A stretch of 64,000 nt of DNA from Parabacteroides goldsteinii DSM 19448 = WAL 12034 (GTDB lineage: Bacteria > Bacteroidota > Bacteroidia > Bacteroidales > Tannerellaceae), in NCBI RefSeq assembly GCF_000969835.1, contig NZ_KQ033912.1:2059920-2123919 (forward strand). Reading direction: 5' to 3'. Position numbers and translations under genes: made by a program. A model generated the notes under the pieces. The model searched no databases and was not told the DNA's origin. It saw only the letters and a list, made by a program, of their open reading frames with translations. Of this stretch, positions 29,701 through 39,067 are shown in pieces (the first letter of the stretch is position 1; each line of letters starts with the position of its first letter).

Positions 29701-30048
29701 GATTCCACCGGAAATCCACGGACCGGTCAAACCGACCAAAGCCGGTTTAATCACATGGTTATAATAGATGAAATGACGGTTTTTGATTTTATCGTATGCC
29801 ATCTGTACACGTCCGCCCAGCTCCGGGAGGATCATAACTTTGATATATTCGTTTTCAAGATAAACAGCATGATAACTCTTTTCTTCGCAGGTATCTTCAA
29901 TCTTTTCCACTACCGGATAAGGATACACCACTCCGCTGCTTCCCTGGTAAACACGCTTCTCCAGGAACATCGGATTCTTTTCGGCTTTGCCAATACCGTA
30001 AGTAGGAAGAAGGATATCTTCTTCCCACACTTTCACATTTTCAGTCAT
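26761..30048 (-). CDS. DUF5107 domain protein with TPR repeats
   Basis: This 1,095-residue protein has no clear signal peptide. Residues of about 40-370 match the DUF5107 beta-sandwich, a fold related to galactose mutarotase (PELGGRVQMAYDK, GGIEFNWPQHHRPS). Residues 440-1095 are many tetratricopeptide-like repeats (for example NPYDGEPLYNLGLSLKYQGK). Proteins of this type occur beside sugar-utilisation genes, but the activity is not established. It starts 10 bases after the MFS porter stop, so it belongs to the galactoside operon. It may bind or process sugars in the cytoplasm. Confidence 0.87.
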   Translation of the reverse strand: MTENVKVWEEDILLPTYGIGKAEKNPMFLEKRVYQGSSGVVYPYPVVEKIEDTCEEKSYHAVYLENEYIKVMILPELGGRVQMAYDKIKNRHFIYYNHVIKPALVGLTGPWISGGIEFNWPQHHRPSTFLPIDYTIERCADGSAIVWVSERERMFHQKGMAGFTLRPGRAVLEIQGKLYNPTPIPQTFLWWANPAVAVNDAYQSVFPADVNAVFDHGKRDVSRYPIATGTYYKMDYSAGVDISRYKNIPVPTSYMAIRSNYNFVGGYENDTRAGVLHVANHHISPGKKQWTWGNGDFGQAWDRNLTDSDGPYIELMTGVYTDNQPDFTWLQPYEEKTFTQYFMPYRELGVVKNASSDLLMNLEPDGKGALLKVFATSVQNDLHIVVEKSGEVCLDITRDITPENILEEFVPVADLCDVKVCIRNAKGKQMLYWEPEPDVIKEVPEPAKAALDPKDVRTTEQLYLTGLHLEQYRHATYSATDYYEEALRRDATDVRNNNAMGLWLIRKGQFAKAEPYLRQAVKTLTERNPNPYDGEPLYNLGLSLKYQGKTEEAYDFFYKACWNAAWQDAGYYSLAQLSAARGDWEEALYEIDKSLLRNWHNLRGRHLKAAILRHLGRKDEALALIEDSLRIDRFNFGCGFEKYLITGVEADLKELLALMRPEAHNYEELALDYASAGCWEEALMAAETAIGQNVSGQTMLHYYKSWFLIQLDRKEEALAAIREAEQQLPDCCFPNVLEAILALQSVIGFATETPKALYYLGNLWYDKRQYPEAITCWETSMQQDDTFPTVLRNLSLAYFNKLNRQEEAVTLLEKAFALDMTDARILMELDQLYKRLNCSHEDRLAFLEKHKDIAFQRDDLYLEYVTLLNQLGQYEEAIRMIDARKFHPWEGGEGKVPAQYQLARVELVKQLLAEKKYEEALALIEECFIYPHNLGEGKLYGAQENDFNYYKACALSGLGRKEEAMELFLAASIGNSQPAAAMYYNDQKPDKIFYQGLALRKLEREEEARGRFNNLISYGEKHLYDVFKMDYFAVSLPDLQIWEDDMNKKNRIHCNYLMALGHLGLGNNEKAMKYFDIAAEMDNNHQGVQIHQKMI

Positions 30049-30058
30049 TTCAGTATAT

Positions 30059-31432
30059 TTATTTTGTTAATTCTTTTTCCAGTTCTTCCAATGTTTTTCC
30101 TTTTGTTTCAGGAAGTTTTGCACGTATAAAGAAGAATCCGCTCAAACAGATGGCACCATACAACCAGAAGGTTCCGGAAGCACCCACCGCTTCATTCAAT
30201 ATCGGGAAAGTATAAGTCAGCAGGAAGCAGGCCGCCCACAGGAAGAATGTGGAGATAGCCATTGCCATCCCGCGTATCCTTACAGGGAATATCTCGGAAA
30301 GAACCACCCAAACCACCGGTGCAAGAGACATAGCATAGCATGCAATCGCCATCACTACCAGTAGAAGCATCGGCCAACCGCTTACTTCAAAGAAATAGCA
30401 GGTTCCCAATATTCCATAGATAACAGCTAGTCCTGCCGAACCAACAAACATCAGGCTTCGTCTACCCCATTTGTCAACCGTATAGATGGCAACAAAAGTA
30501 AAGATCACATTAGTCACCCCTGTCACTACAATATTCATCAAGACATCCGACACCGCATAACCGGCTTCCGAAAAGATTTCATGAGCATAATTAAAGATCA
30601 CATTGATACCGCACCATTGCTGGAAGATCGCTAATACGATTCCGATAATGAGCACGTTCCGAACACCCGGCTTTAACAGAGCCCCCCAGTTTACTTTTTC
30701 TTCTTTCTTATCGGTCAGTTGCGCCAGTTCGTCCAATGTCTGATCGGCATATTGCTCTCCACCAATACGTAGTAAGATAGCCCGTGCCTGAGTCGTCTTT
30801 TGCACGGTTGCCAGCCAGCGCGGACTTTCAGGAATAATAAAAGAAAGGATAAAGAACAATCCGGCCGGAATCAGTTCCGCCCAGAACATCCATCGCCAGG
30901 CCCACTCGATACTGTTGGCACTCAACGTTTCACCCCCCTGTATAAAGTACTCTCCGATTTGCCAGTTAGCCAACTGCGCCATCAGGATACCCAAAACAAT
31001 CGTCAGCTGATTCAGGGAAACAAACTTTCCCCGGACAGAGGCCGGAGCGACCTCAGCAATATATACCGGCGAAATGTTCGAAGCGATACCGATACCGAAT
31101 CCACCGACTATACGATAAATGATAAACCAGTTAAAACTGTCTACCGCCCCCGTTCCGTAGGCAGACAGTACAAAAAGGAAAGAAGCGATAATCAACATCT
31201 TTTTTCGCCCGTACTTATCACTCCATTCACCGGAAAGCAACGCACCGGCCAGACAACCGATCAGGGCACTACTCATCGCCCACCCACGAAGAGCGGCAGA
31301 GCCTTCAAGCCCGAAAAAGGGTTCATAAAATATCTTGGCACCTCCGATCACTACCCAGTCGTAACCGAATAATAATCCGCCCATAGCTGAGACCAGACAA
31401 ATAAGTAATAAGTAAGCAGTTGTTCGCTTCAT
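30059..31432 (-). CDS. Sugar porter family MFS transporter
   Basis: I chose the ATG at 31432 (457 residues) because it starts just before the first membrane helix; an ATG at 31459 adds nine polar residues. There are twelve predicted helices, with the signatures SDKYGRKK (loop 2-3), ESPRWL after helix 6, DKWGRRS (loop 8-9) and PETKGKTLEELE at the C-terminus, all typical of sugar/H+ symporters such as XylE and GalP. It is the first gene of the galactoside operon and divergent from the AraC regulator. It probably imports the galactose or glucose released by the periplasmic GH2/GH36 enzymes. Confidence 0.92.
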   Translation of the reverse strand: MKRTTAYLLLICLVSAMGGLLFGYDWVVIGGAKIFYEPFFGLEGSAALRGWAMSSALIGCLAGALLSGEWSDKYGRKKMLIIASFLFVLSAYGTGAVDSFNWFIIYRIVGGFGIGIASNISPVYIAEVAPASVRGKFVSLNQLTIVLGILMAQLANWQIGEYFIQGGETLSANSIEWAWRWMFWAELIPAGLFFILSFIIPESPRWLATVQKTTQARAILLRIGGEQYADQTLDELAQLTDKKEEKVNWGALLKPGVRNVLIIGIVLAIFQQWCGINVIFNYAHEIFSEAGYAVSDVLMNIVVTGVTNVIFTFVAIYTVDKWGRRSLMFVGSAGLAVIYGILGTCYFFEVSGWPMLLLVVMAIACYAMSLAPVVWVVLSEIFPVRIRGMAMAISTFFLWAACFLLTYTFPILNEAVGASGTFWLYGAICLSGFFFIRAKLPETKGKTLEELEKELTK

Positions 31433-31562
31433 GACATTAGTATTAAAGTTATGGTGCAAAGAAACAGGTTTCCGGTTAATAGTGAAATAGATAAAACTGG
31501 CTTAGAGATGGACAATCTTTCGATTTACATTCCAAAAACAACAAGATATAATATAAATAACA

Positions 31563-31570
31563 TATCTTTG
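31563..31570 (+). promoter_or_regulatory. -7 promoter box of the AraC regulator
   Basis: TATCTTTG matches TAnnTTTG. It overlaps a possible GTG start at 31570, so the true start must be further down, at the ATG at 31594. Confidence 0.5.
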
Positions 31571-31593
31571 TGCATATCTATAAATCCAGTACC

Positions 31594-32481
31594 ATGATCA
31601 AACTCAAAGACGGTTTTAGCGGAGAACGGGCCCTTGTATTACCCCAATCTATTATACAAGAAATGGAGAAAGACGCGCTTTCATCGATCCTGCACATTAC
31701 GGACATCGGTTATTACCCGAAGGCCCTGCATCATTTCCGTGAACGGAAAGAGCCGATCTGCCAGTTCGTCTTCATTTATTGTATAGAGGGAGCCGGATGG
31801 TTCCGTTGCGGCGACCAGGAATATACGGTCACAGCCAACCAGTATTTTATCCTGCCAGCCGGAGTCACGCATGCCTACGGTTCGGATGATACGAATCCCT
31901 GGACCATTTACTGGATACATTTCAAGGGGAAGCTGGCCTCTTACTTTGCCGGCCAGGCCAGCCGTCCGATCGAAATAAAACCGAGCGTCCAGTCCCGGAT
32001 CAGTAACAGAAATGACCTTTTCGAAGAGATATTCCGCACATTGGAGATGGGATACAGCCATGAAAACTTATTGTATGCCTGTTCTGCTTTCCATTATTAC
32101 TTAGGTTCTTTACGCTATCTCCAACAATATCGTGAAGCAGCCCGTAACGAATCGGATCAGAACGATATCGTTACCGCTGCCATCCATTATATGAAAGAAA
32201 ACCTGGAAAAGAAAATAACATTAGCAGACCTGGCTACCCATATAGGCTATTCCCCTTCCCATTTTTCCGTCCTGTTCAGCAAGCGTACCGGATATGCCCC
32301 CCTGACTTATTTCAACCAACTGAAGATACAACAGGCTTGCCAGCTACTGGACTTTACGGATATGAAAGTAAACCAGATCTGTTATAAGATAGGGATAGAA
32401 GATACCTATTATTTCTCCCGGCTATTCAGCAAGGTGATGGGGATGTCACCGAGAGAGTACAAGAAGCAGAAAAAGGGGTAA
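31594..32481 (+). CDS. AraC family transcriptional regulator
   Basis: This 295-residue protein has an N-terminal cupin-like ligand domain (about 45-150, with YFILPAGVTHAYG) and a C-terminal pair of HTH motifs (about 195-290), ending TYYFSRLFSKVMGMSPREYK, the standard AraC signature. I rejected a GTG at 31570 because it overlaps the promoter box. It is divergent from the MFS-DUF5107-GH2-GH36-galM operon and is the obvious candidate activator for it. The last 87 bp of the gene occur again at 40825-40911 with four synonymous changes. Confidence 0.92.
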   Translation: MIKLKDGFSGERALVLPQSIIQEMEKDALSSILHITDIGYYPKALHHFRERKEPICQFVFIYCIEGAGWFRCGDQEYTVTANQYFILPAGVTHAYGSDDTNPWTIYWIHFKGKLASYFAGQASRPIEIKPSVQSRISNRNDLFEEIFRTLEMGYSHENLLYACSAFHYYLGSLRYLQQYREAARNESDQNDIVTAAIHYMKENLEKKITLADLATHIGYSPSHFSVLFSKRTGYAPLTYFNQLKIQQACQLLDFTDMKVNQICYKIGIEDTYYFSRLFSKVMGMSPREYKKQKKG

Positions 32482-32590
32482 AATACGGGGTTTTATACAT
32501 TTGCTTTCACCCTTCACAAGCAATACCTTACTGTAATACAATGAATTGAGGTGAAGGCAGAGTGAAGGGTGATAAAATGTTGTTTCGAAC

Positions 32591-32632
32591 AAAAGCGTAC
32601 GGCTTTTCCCAAGAATACGTACGTTTTTTCCC
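32591..32632. repeat. Two palindromic motifs 22 bp apart
   Basis: AAAAGCGTACGGCTTTTCCC (32591) and GAATACGTACGTTTTTTCCC (32613) share a TACG-centred palindrome and a CCC tail, with a 22-bp period. A closely similar pair lies at 60961-60997. Confidence 0.6.
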
Positions 32633-32661
32633 CTATATCCCGGCAGCTCATACCGTGTAAA

Positions 32662-32732
32662 GTAGTATCCGATCCCCTATACCCTACCGGTATGTACGTT
32701 ATAGGGTAGGTGTATCATCATACTGGTACTAC
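32662..32732. repeat. 71-nt hairpin
   Basis: The outer arms are GTAGTA and TACTAC, the inner arms CCCTATA (32675-32681) and TATAGGG (32700-32706). Confidence 0.55.
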
Positions 32733-32755
32733 TATCCCATCCGGTCAGCATCGTA

Positions 32756-32797
32756 GTGTCAGTACCATTCACATTACTGTGTGAAGGTAAGTGACAC
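32756..32797. repeat. 42-nt nested hairpin
   Basis: GTGTCA pairs with TGACAC, TACC with GGTA, and TTCACA with TGTGAA around the loop TTACTG, with small bulges between the stems. Confidence 0.65.
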
Positions 32798-32806
32798 CCA
32801 AAGGGA

Positions 32807-32856
32807 CAGGCATCGGTTGCCCAACGGATAACTATCCGTCCTCAAACGGATGCCTG
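32807..32856. repeat. 50-nt nested hairpin
   Basis: The outer arms CAGGCATCGGTT and AACGGATGCCTG pair with one mismatch. The inner ACGGATA/TATCCGT stem (32824-32839) has a 2-nt loop. Confidence 0.65.
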
Positions 32857-33125
32857 CTCATCGGAAGGTTTCCTGTTACGGTTCCCTCAATAGCCGGGAA
32901 AAGACTGGGTTCACAGTAAAAAGTTATAATACAACGCATTACGTATGTGAAGGATGAAGTATGAAGTATGAAAATCATGGAGGGGGGAGATTGTATCCGC
33001 CGCGGACTTTCTCATGTTTTAAACTCCCTTTACAATCTTGTAAAACGATGTTTTGTGTCGGCTAAAACAATAGCATCTGCAAACCGTTCGCCCAATATCA
33101 GTAATGCCAATATACTGGAGTATAT

Positions 33126-34097
33126 CTAATCCGATGGTATAAAATGTATCAAAACATCTTTTTTATTATAATTAGCATCAACTACATATTGAAGTTTGTC
33201 ATTAAAAAAGTCTATAGCTTCCTCATGTGTATGTCCGGCATAAATGCCTATTACTTCCGGACTATTTAAAACCAAATTCCGGAATTGATAGGTTATCTCT
33301 GTAAATCCTTTTTCCGGCCAAGGATCTCTCCGTTCTATCTCATAATAAATATCATTTTTCTTATTCCAATCCGGATGCCCGCAACCATAGTCTATATTGT
33401 GTCCCGATAAATAAACTGGAATATGCATCGATAGAATAATTGGTAATCCCCTATTGATCTGCCCTTGAAGAAAAGAAAGTTGCTCTTGGGTTATCTCAAA
33501 AGCAGAATTATCAATCATTACAAAATTTATATTATGGACAACCTTGGAATAACACATTGGATTGTCTCCCTGATATAAATCTTTCAAATTAGAATATGTC
33601 CATTTCTCCCGTTGAAAGAAAGCGGTTCCCGATTCCCCTTCATAATGCCAATCATGATTACCCGCAATATACATCCACTCTAAACCCGATTTATCAAGTA
33701 GAGAATCAATATATTCAACTGAAGCTAAAGAAGGGAAATTAATAATATCACCACCCAAAATCACCAATTCCGAACCCTCTTTTTTAGCCTTATCAAGAGA
33801 AGCACAAAGAGCCAAATCACGTCCATTTCCTTTTCCATAGTTCTCAGGCTCAACAGTGCTTCCTCCCATTCGGCGAGTATAATCGTAATAATCTCTTCCT
33901 CGCTCATCCTCGATTGTAAAATGGGTATCAGCAAGGAATAATACATTAAACGGCTTTTCTAACCCCTTTATATAATAATAAACATTGCCATCTTGTACTG
34001 TAATACTTTCTGCCATTCGTGATGTTCGCCTTTCCTGACAGCCTGCCAAAAGGCAGGCCAGGAAAGTAACATAAAAGAAACATTTTATTTTTACCAT
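33126..34097 (-). CDS. Calcineurin-like metallophosphoesterase lipoprotein
   Basis: This protein has 323 residues from the ATG at 34097, which avoids overlapping the SusD stop at 34100; an ATG at 34118 would overlap by 19 bases. The signal ends in LLAGCQ, a lipobox. The metal-binding motifs are in order: LADTHF, GGDII, GNHDWH, SMHIPV and GHTHEE. It would hydrolyse phosphomonoesters or diesters at the cell surface or in the periplasm. As the last gene of a sigma/FecR/SusC/SusD operon, it may release phosphate from a phosphorylated glycan or other imported ligand. No glycosidase accompanies it, which is unusual for a glycan locus. Confidence 0.88.
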   Translation of the reverse strand: MVKIKCFFYVTFLACLLAGCQERRTSRMAESITVQDGNVYYYIKGLEKPFNVLFLADTHFTIEDERGRDYYDYTRRMGGSTVEPENYGKGNGRDLALCASLDKAKKEGSELVILGGDIINFPSLASVEYIDSLLDKSGLEWMYIAGNHDWHYEGESGTAFFQREKWTYSNLKDLYQGDNPMCYSKVVHNINFVMIDNSAFEITQEQLSFLQGQINRGLPIILSMHIPVYLSGHNIDYGCGHPDWNKKNDIYYEIERRDPWPEKGFTEITYQFRNLVLNSPEVIGIYAGHTHEEAIDFFNDKLQYVVDANYNKKDVLIHFIPSD

Positions 34098-34099
34098 CT

Positions 34100-35632
34100 T
34101 CATTTTTTCAATATCCACATTAAATCGTTATTAGTGTCTTTCCCATTATATTGACGCTCCAAAGCGATTTTCAAATTCTCTCCGTTTTCATCATATTCCC
34201 GTTGCGGATACATCCAACGCTTCGGTAACTGATTGGGGACATCATTCATATTAGTCTTTGGATCAATCGGTAAAACAGGATATAAAACCCGACGATATTC
34301 ATAATATCCATCCCATGGATTTTGTAAGAAATAGATAAAATACTTTTGCTGGAAAATCTGTTTTAGCTGAGTATCCACATCCGATGCAAACGCCGCTCGT
34401 CCATTCGATAGATAATCAGTAATGTATTCGTCAGTAATGGCAGGTCTTCCTTCTACATACATATCAGGAGTATGATCTTTTACGAACAGCATAGCTGCGC
34501 GAACTCCCCGTTCATAAAATTCCTTGGCATTTCCAGGCATCCATCCTCTTATAATTCCTTCCGCGATATTAAAACATTGTTCTGCATAACCAATCCTCAT
34601 GATAGGTTCCCCTGCAGGATTATTAATATCCTGATAACGTAAGTTCAACTTACAGCACTTACCATCACCATATAATTTAGTAATATCACTGAATGGCAAA
34701 CTAGGATCAATAGAAATGTAAGCATCAAAATCTCCACTCGCAAGTCCTTGTCCTAAAGTATATTCCGATGGTTCCGCAAAGTAGAACAATCGATTATCTT
34801 TCAATACCTTCAACGAATCCACCAAATTGGAAGATAAGACACAATACCCGTTACTACGTGCTTGCAGATCATTGAAAGGATAAACCTGTCCCCCCTTATT
34901 AGAATAGACCAACTGGAAATTATCATCATTACTTTCCATCAGTGATCTGCTATTTACCAATTCACTAAATTGTGACTGAATATTCAAGTCTGCTTCCGTA
35001 TCATGCATATATAAATTAATAAGGACTTTCAGCTTAAAACCATTCACAACTTTCTCCCATTTAGCAGGATCACCATTAAAGATTGGATCTCCTTCAAAAC
35101 TTTGACTTTTCCCGAACAACTCAGCCGCTTTATCCAAATCTTTTAAAATTGCCTGCATCACCTCTTTTTGTGTATCATATTTGGGAGTATAAATTATTGT
35201 TTCCGGATTCACCGCTTCCGAATAAGGAATATCCCCGAATGTCAACGACAAATAAAAACATTTATAAGCTTTAATAAAACAAGCCAAAGCCTCATAAGGC
35301 GTCCTAATTTCGGGTGCAGCAGATGCTACCATTCGATTTGCATTAGTTATATCCAGAAAAGAATCGAAACCTGAACGTAAAATCTTGTTATATAATTCAC
35401 TCCGAATCAGTTCAGCCGTAATAGCATGCTTGCTCATGAAATTATGATCGATAAATGATCCGTATTCATAATTTTGCTTAGTCATACCTATAAGCAATCC
35501 TGTAGCCAACATCCCTGGTGCAACCTTATTGGTAGCATTCGGATTATTGTTAATCTCATCAAAATTAGAACAAGAAAACAAGATGGATAGAGATAAGAAA
35601 ACTCCTAATATTTTATAGTATTTCATAATCAT
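34100..35632 (-). CDS. SusD/RagB-like outer-membrane lipoprotein
   Basis: This 510-residue protein has a lipobox (LSILFSCSNFDE, Cys21), then NNNPNATNKVAPGMLAT and TPR-like helices typical of the SusD-like_2/RagB branch. It forms the lid over the SusC porin and binds the ligand outside the cell. It begins 7 bases after the SusC stop, and the metallophosphoesterase follows directly. The ligand cannot be read from the sequence. Confidence 0.93.
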   Translation of the reverse strand: MIMKYYKILGVFLSLSILFSCSNFDEINNNPNATNKVAPGMLATGLLIGMTKQNYEYGSFIDHNFMSKHAITAELIRSELYNKILRSGFDSFLDITNANRMVASAAPEIRTPYEALACFIKAYKCFYLSLTFGDIPYSEAVNPETIIYTPKYDTQKEVMQAILKDLDKAAELFGKSQSFEGDPIFNGDPAKWEKVVNGFKLKVLINLYMHDTEADLNIQSQFSELVNSRSLMESNDDNFQLVYSNKGGQVYPFNDLQARSNGYCVLSSNLVDSLKVLKDNRLFYFAEPSEYTLGQGLASGDFDAYISIDPSLPFSDITKLYGDGKCCKLNLRYQDINNPAGEPIMRIGYAEQCFNIAEGIIRGWMPGNAKEFYERGVRAAMLFVKDHTPDMYVEGRPAITDEYITDYLSNGRAAFASDVDTQLKQIFQQKYFIYFLQNPWDGYYEYRRVLYPVLPIDPKTNMNDVPNQLPKRWMYPQREYDENGENLKIALERQYNGKDTNNDLMWILKK

Positions 35633-35638
35633 ACATTT

Positions 35639-38600
35639 TTAAAAAGATGTTTTTAAATTGAACCCGATATATCTCATAGAAGGAGAATTCAAATTATCTG
35701 ACCCTTTATCGGGATCCGAATATTTAAATTCTTTTGTCCATAACAATAAATTATTACCGGTAATACCAACTGTTAAATCAGTCATCTTTATTTTTTTTGT
35801 CAATGTATTTGGCACCGTATAATTTAATGCAATTTCGCGAAGTTTAAAATACGTACGATTGTAATAAGATTGTGGTTTACCAGCATAATAATCATTAGAA
35901 TAATGACGAATATAATTCTCATACGATACTTTTGTGTCGTTTGGGGCATATACACGATTATCACTGATAACCTGCCCGTATTCATCCCGTTCTATTGTTC
36001 CCGAAATAACTTTCACACCAGGACCGACATAGCTGATATTCTTATTTACAACCTCGTCATATCTCCATTGATTGTCTGATTTAATATGAGAACCGGAATT
36101 CCACATCACTTGGTCTGTCCAGTTATAAGCAACTCCACCAACACACCCGTCAAAAGCAAAATGGAAGGTAAAATCTTTGTAACGCAACGTATTTGAGAAT
36201 CCCCAAATCCAATCGGGTGAAGAATACCCCATCAAACCACTATAAGGTATACTTTCCGGTAATCCGCTTTTTCCATGTACAATATTTCCATACAAGTCTG
36301 TGTCCCAAAGGGTCGTTGTAAGATAATCACAACGCATTCCTTCTTTCACCCATGGTGCTTTGGTCGAATATTTGGGATCCAGTTTCACAAAAACATCACG
36401 TTCGGACGACCAGTTAAACAACGTATTCCATTCAAAATCCTTCACTTTTACCGGAGTAGCTCCAATGGATAACTCAAAGCCTCTTCTCTCTCGTTCCTCT
36501 TCCGAATTAATATAGGTCTGATCATATCCGGAACTCATACTCAACGGAGCTTTCACTGCAAAATCTTTTCTCCGCTTATTATAATAGGTTAAATCTAACC
36601 ACACCCTATTACTCAAGAAATTGACATTCGTACCCAATTCATATGAACGGGAACTTTCCGGACGTAAATCGATCCCCCTAATCAATTGGGGATAATAAGC
36701 AGCGGTTTTTCCATCCCACATATTAGTTGTGATAGAATAAGTATTGTTTATAGCATAAATATCCAAATCATTTTTATTCTGTGTCCATGACCCTCTTACT
36801 TTCAGTAAACTAATCCAATCAGGCATTTTAACCAACTCCGAAAGAACTAAACTAGCCGCTATTGAGGGATAAAAATAAGAACGTGTAGAGCTAGGCAATG
36901 TACTTGACCAATCATTACGAGCCGTAATATCAACAAATAACAGGCTACCCCACGAAAGGGTCGCTTTTCCAAAAAAACTATTCACCTGTTTCTTGAATCC
37001 TTTCTGTCCTGTTTTTGCCGGATCTACAGAAGCATTCAGAGAATAGAACCCCGGGATAGAAAGTCCATTATTGGTTTCACCCCATACATTACTTCCTTGT
37101 TTATAATTGATAGTACCACCGATCAATCCGTCAATACCCAACTTTCCGAATTGATGATTTGCTGTCACCAGGAAATCGTTATTCATACTGAAAGCATTCT
37201 CCTGATCCACATAATAGTAACCTTTTTTATTCATTGTATAAGATTTAGCATATTTCCACTCTTCTTTATCCTGATAATAATCAAAACCAGAACGAAGTGT
37301 AAAGCTTAACCAAGATAGCACATCATATTTCATTGACAATGATCCATTTGTTACATCATAATCATCGTTATGCCGCACCTCATTTGCCAAAAAATAAGGA
37401 TTATCATACCAAGTATTTTCCATCCAGTTCTGTGTTTCTCCTTCTTTGCCTCTCTGCCAATAATCCCTATAATCTCGGATATCATATTCGGTACCAGACC
37501 AAACAACAAGATTATAGATAAAACCACCGGAACCATACTTAGTACCTTTATCATTCGGGTAAAAACGTTTATTGTAAGTCAGATTTCCTTCGAAACTGAA
37601 TTTATCTACTTTAAAATCACCTCCAACCGAATAAGTAAACTTATTCAACTTTGTATTCGGGTACTGTCCTTTATTATAAACATGTGTCAGAGAAGTACGG
37701 AAACTTCCTTTTTCACTCTGATAAGAAAGGTTGATATTATTATTTGTTACAAGGCCTGTTTCCAGAAAATTCTTAAAATTTTCCTTTCCTTTTGAAACCA
37801 ATTCCTTTTCTTCCCATTCATAGGTGTACGGATTGTATTGAGTTGCCATATACCCTGCATCCAGTGGAGCTCCCCACACAAAATCACCGGTACGATATTG
37901 TCCGGCACCTCCGGAACTGTAAGAAGTCTGAACTTCCGGGAATGCAACATAACCAGCTTCAAACATGGTATTACTGCTGACATTTACCTGTAAACCTCCT
38001 TTCTTATTTCCTTTTTTCGTCGTAATAATAATCGCTCCCGAACCACCCCGAGAACCATAAAGAGCAGAAGCTGTAGCTCCTTTCAGCACACTCATTGATT
38101 CTACATCATCAGCCGCTATATCTCGTAAGGAAATATTCGTGTAAGGAACTCCATCTATTACCAACAAGGGGGATTCTCCACGTAATGTCAACGTCGGTGC
38201 TTCATTGAATTCCGTACTACTTTTTACATTCATACCCGCCACTTTTCCGATTAAGTTGGAAGTTACGTCAATATTTTTCACGCTCGTCAATTTATCTCCA
38301 TCCACTTTTTGGACAGAATAACCTAATCCTTTCTCCGAACGCTTGATACCCAATGCTGTAACGACAACTTCTTCTAAATTTTGAGTATCTTCCACTAAAG
38401 TTAAATATAAAGTATTCTGTCCTTTTACAGAAATTTCTTGATCCACAAAACCTATAAAACTGACCAATATAGAAGCACGATCATCCACTTCTAAAATGAA
38501 TTTTCCTTCTACATCTGTTATTGTCCCATTCGTTGTCCCTTTCTCAAGCACATTCGCTCCGATAATCGGTTCACCGTTTTGATCTTTGACAATGCCCGTT

Positions 38601-39004
38601 ACTTTCTTTCCTGTTTGTTGTTTCACCATATTTTCCGAGGTAACAGCACCTTTCACTAAAGTAATATTCTTACCTACCACCTTATAAGCTACACCAGTAC
38701 CTTCAAAAACTCTGTTAAGAACTTCAGAAACAGGTTCATTATTCACATCGACAGAGACTTTCTTATTCACATCGACTTCATTCTTGTCATACACGAACAA
38801 GTAATCAGTCTGTTTTTCTATTTCACTAATCACTTTCTGAATAGAGAAACTGTTAGCCTGTATCGAAACCTTCACATTCTGCGAGTTGGCTTCTACTGCA
38901 AAAAGTGTATAAATGCAAGTAAACAAAGCTACAATAGTGATTTTCATAATTCGAAATAAATGTTTAAATTCAAGTATAGATTGTCTGTACAAAATATAAT
39001 TCAT
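35639..39004 (-). CDS. SusC/RagA TonB-dependent transporter with STN domain
   Basis: This 1,121-residue protein has a long N-terminal signal region, with HLFRIMKITIVALFT around residue 20. An STN domain follows (about 47-97), the signalling domain that contacts the FecR anti-sigma factor. Next come a carboxypeptidase-regulatory-like domain (IVKDQNGEPIIGANV, about 138-215), a plug (LLVIDGVPYTNISLRDIAADD) and a beta-barrel ending in aromatic-terminal F. An alternative start at residue 20 would remove part of the usual extended signal, so I kept 39004. It acts with SusD and with sigma/FecR upstream in a trans-envelope signalling loop. Confidence 0.94.
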   Translation of the reverse strand: MNYILYRQSILEFKHLFRIMKITIVALFTCIYTLFAVEANSQNVKVSIQANSFSIQKVISEIEKQTDYLFVYDKNEVDVNKKVSVDVNNEPVSEVLNRVFEGTGVAYKVVGKNITLVKGAVTSENMVKQQTGKKVTGIVKDQNGEPIIGANVLEKGTTNGTITDVEGKFILEVDDRASILVSFIGFVDQEISVKGQNTLYLTLVEDTQNLEEVVVTALGIKRSEKGLGYSVQKVDGDKLTSVKNIDVTSNLIGKVAGMNVKSSTEFNEAPTLTLRGESPLLVIDGVPYTNISLRDIAADDVESMSVLKGATASALYGSRGGSGAIIITTKKGNKKGGLQVNVSSNTMFEAGYVAFPEVQTSYSSGGAGQYRTGDFVWGAPLDAGYMATQYNPYTYEWEEKELVSKGKENFKNFLETGLVTNNNINLSYQSEKGSFRTSLTHVYNKGQYPNTKLNKFTYSVGGDFKVDKFSFEGNLTYNKRFYPNDKGTKYGSGGFIYNLVVWSGTEYDIRDYRDYWQRGKEGETQNWMENTWYDNPYFLANEVRHNDDYDVTNGSLSMKYDVLSWLSFTLRSGFDYYQDKEEWKYAKSYTMNKKGYYYVDQENAFSMNNDFLVTANHQFGKLGIDGLIGGTINYKQGSNVWGETNNGLSIPGFYSLNASVDPAKTGQKGFKKQVNSFFGKATLSWGSLLFVDITARNDWSSTLPSSTRSYFYPSIAASLVLSELVKMPDWISLLKVRGSWTQNKNDLDIYAINNTYSITTNMWDGKTAAYYPQLIRGIDLRPESSRSYELGTNVNFLSNRVWLDLTYYNKRRKDFAVKAPLSMSSGYDQTYINSEEERERRGFELSIGATPVKVKDFEWNTLFNWSSERDVFVKLDPKYSTKAPWVKEGMRCDYLTTTLWDTDLYGNIVHGKSGLPESIPYSGLMGYSSPDWIWGFSNTLRYKDFTFHFAFDGCVGGVAYNWTDQVMWNSGSHIKSDNQWRYDEVVNKNISYVGPGVKVISGTIERDEYGQVISDNRVYAPNDTKVSYENYIRHYSNDYYAGKPQSYYNRTYFKLREIALNYTVPNTLTKKIKMTDLTVGITGNNLLLWTKEFKYSDPDKGSDNLNSPSMRYIGFNLKTSF

Positions 39005-39067
39005 AATTTTGTAATTAATAAGTTGTTAGTACTTCGATAAATATCCCAGTTCGGGGTTCTAACCCAT

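Larger units (their letters stand above)
32482..33125. other. 644-bp non-coding region rich in hairpins
   Basis: No credible gene is present. Inverted repeats include 11-bp perfect arms at 32507-32517 and 32562-32572; a 71-nt hairpin at 32662-32732 (GTAGTA with TACTAC, inner CCCTATA with TATAGGG); a 42-nt nested hairpin at 32756-32797; a 50-nt nested hairpin at 32807-32856 (CAGGCATCGGTT with AACGGATGCCTG, inner ACGGATA/TATCCGT); and TTTACAA/TTGTAAA at 33029-33044. Two motif copies 22 bp apart lie at 32591-32632. The function is unknown. A structured RNA, repetitive palindromic element or recombination scar are all possible. Confidence 0.7.

Noticed and set aside
31570..31593. GTG start extending the AraC protein by eight residues
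   Set aside because: The codon overlaps the last base of the TATCTTTG promoter box, so it would not be within the transcript.
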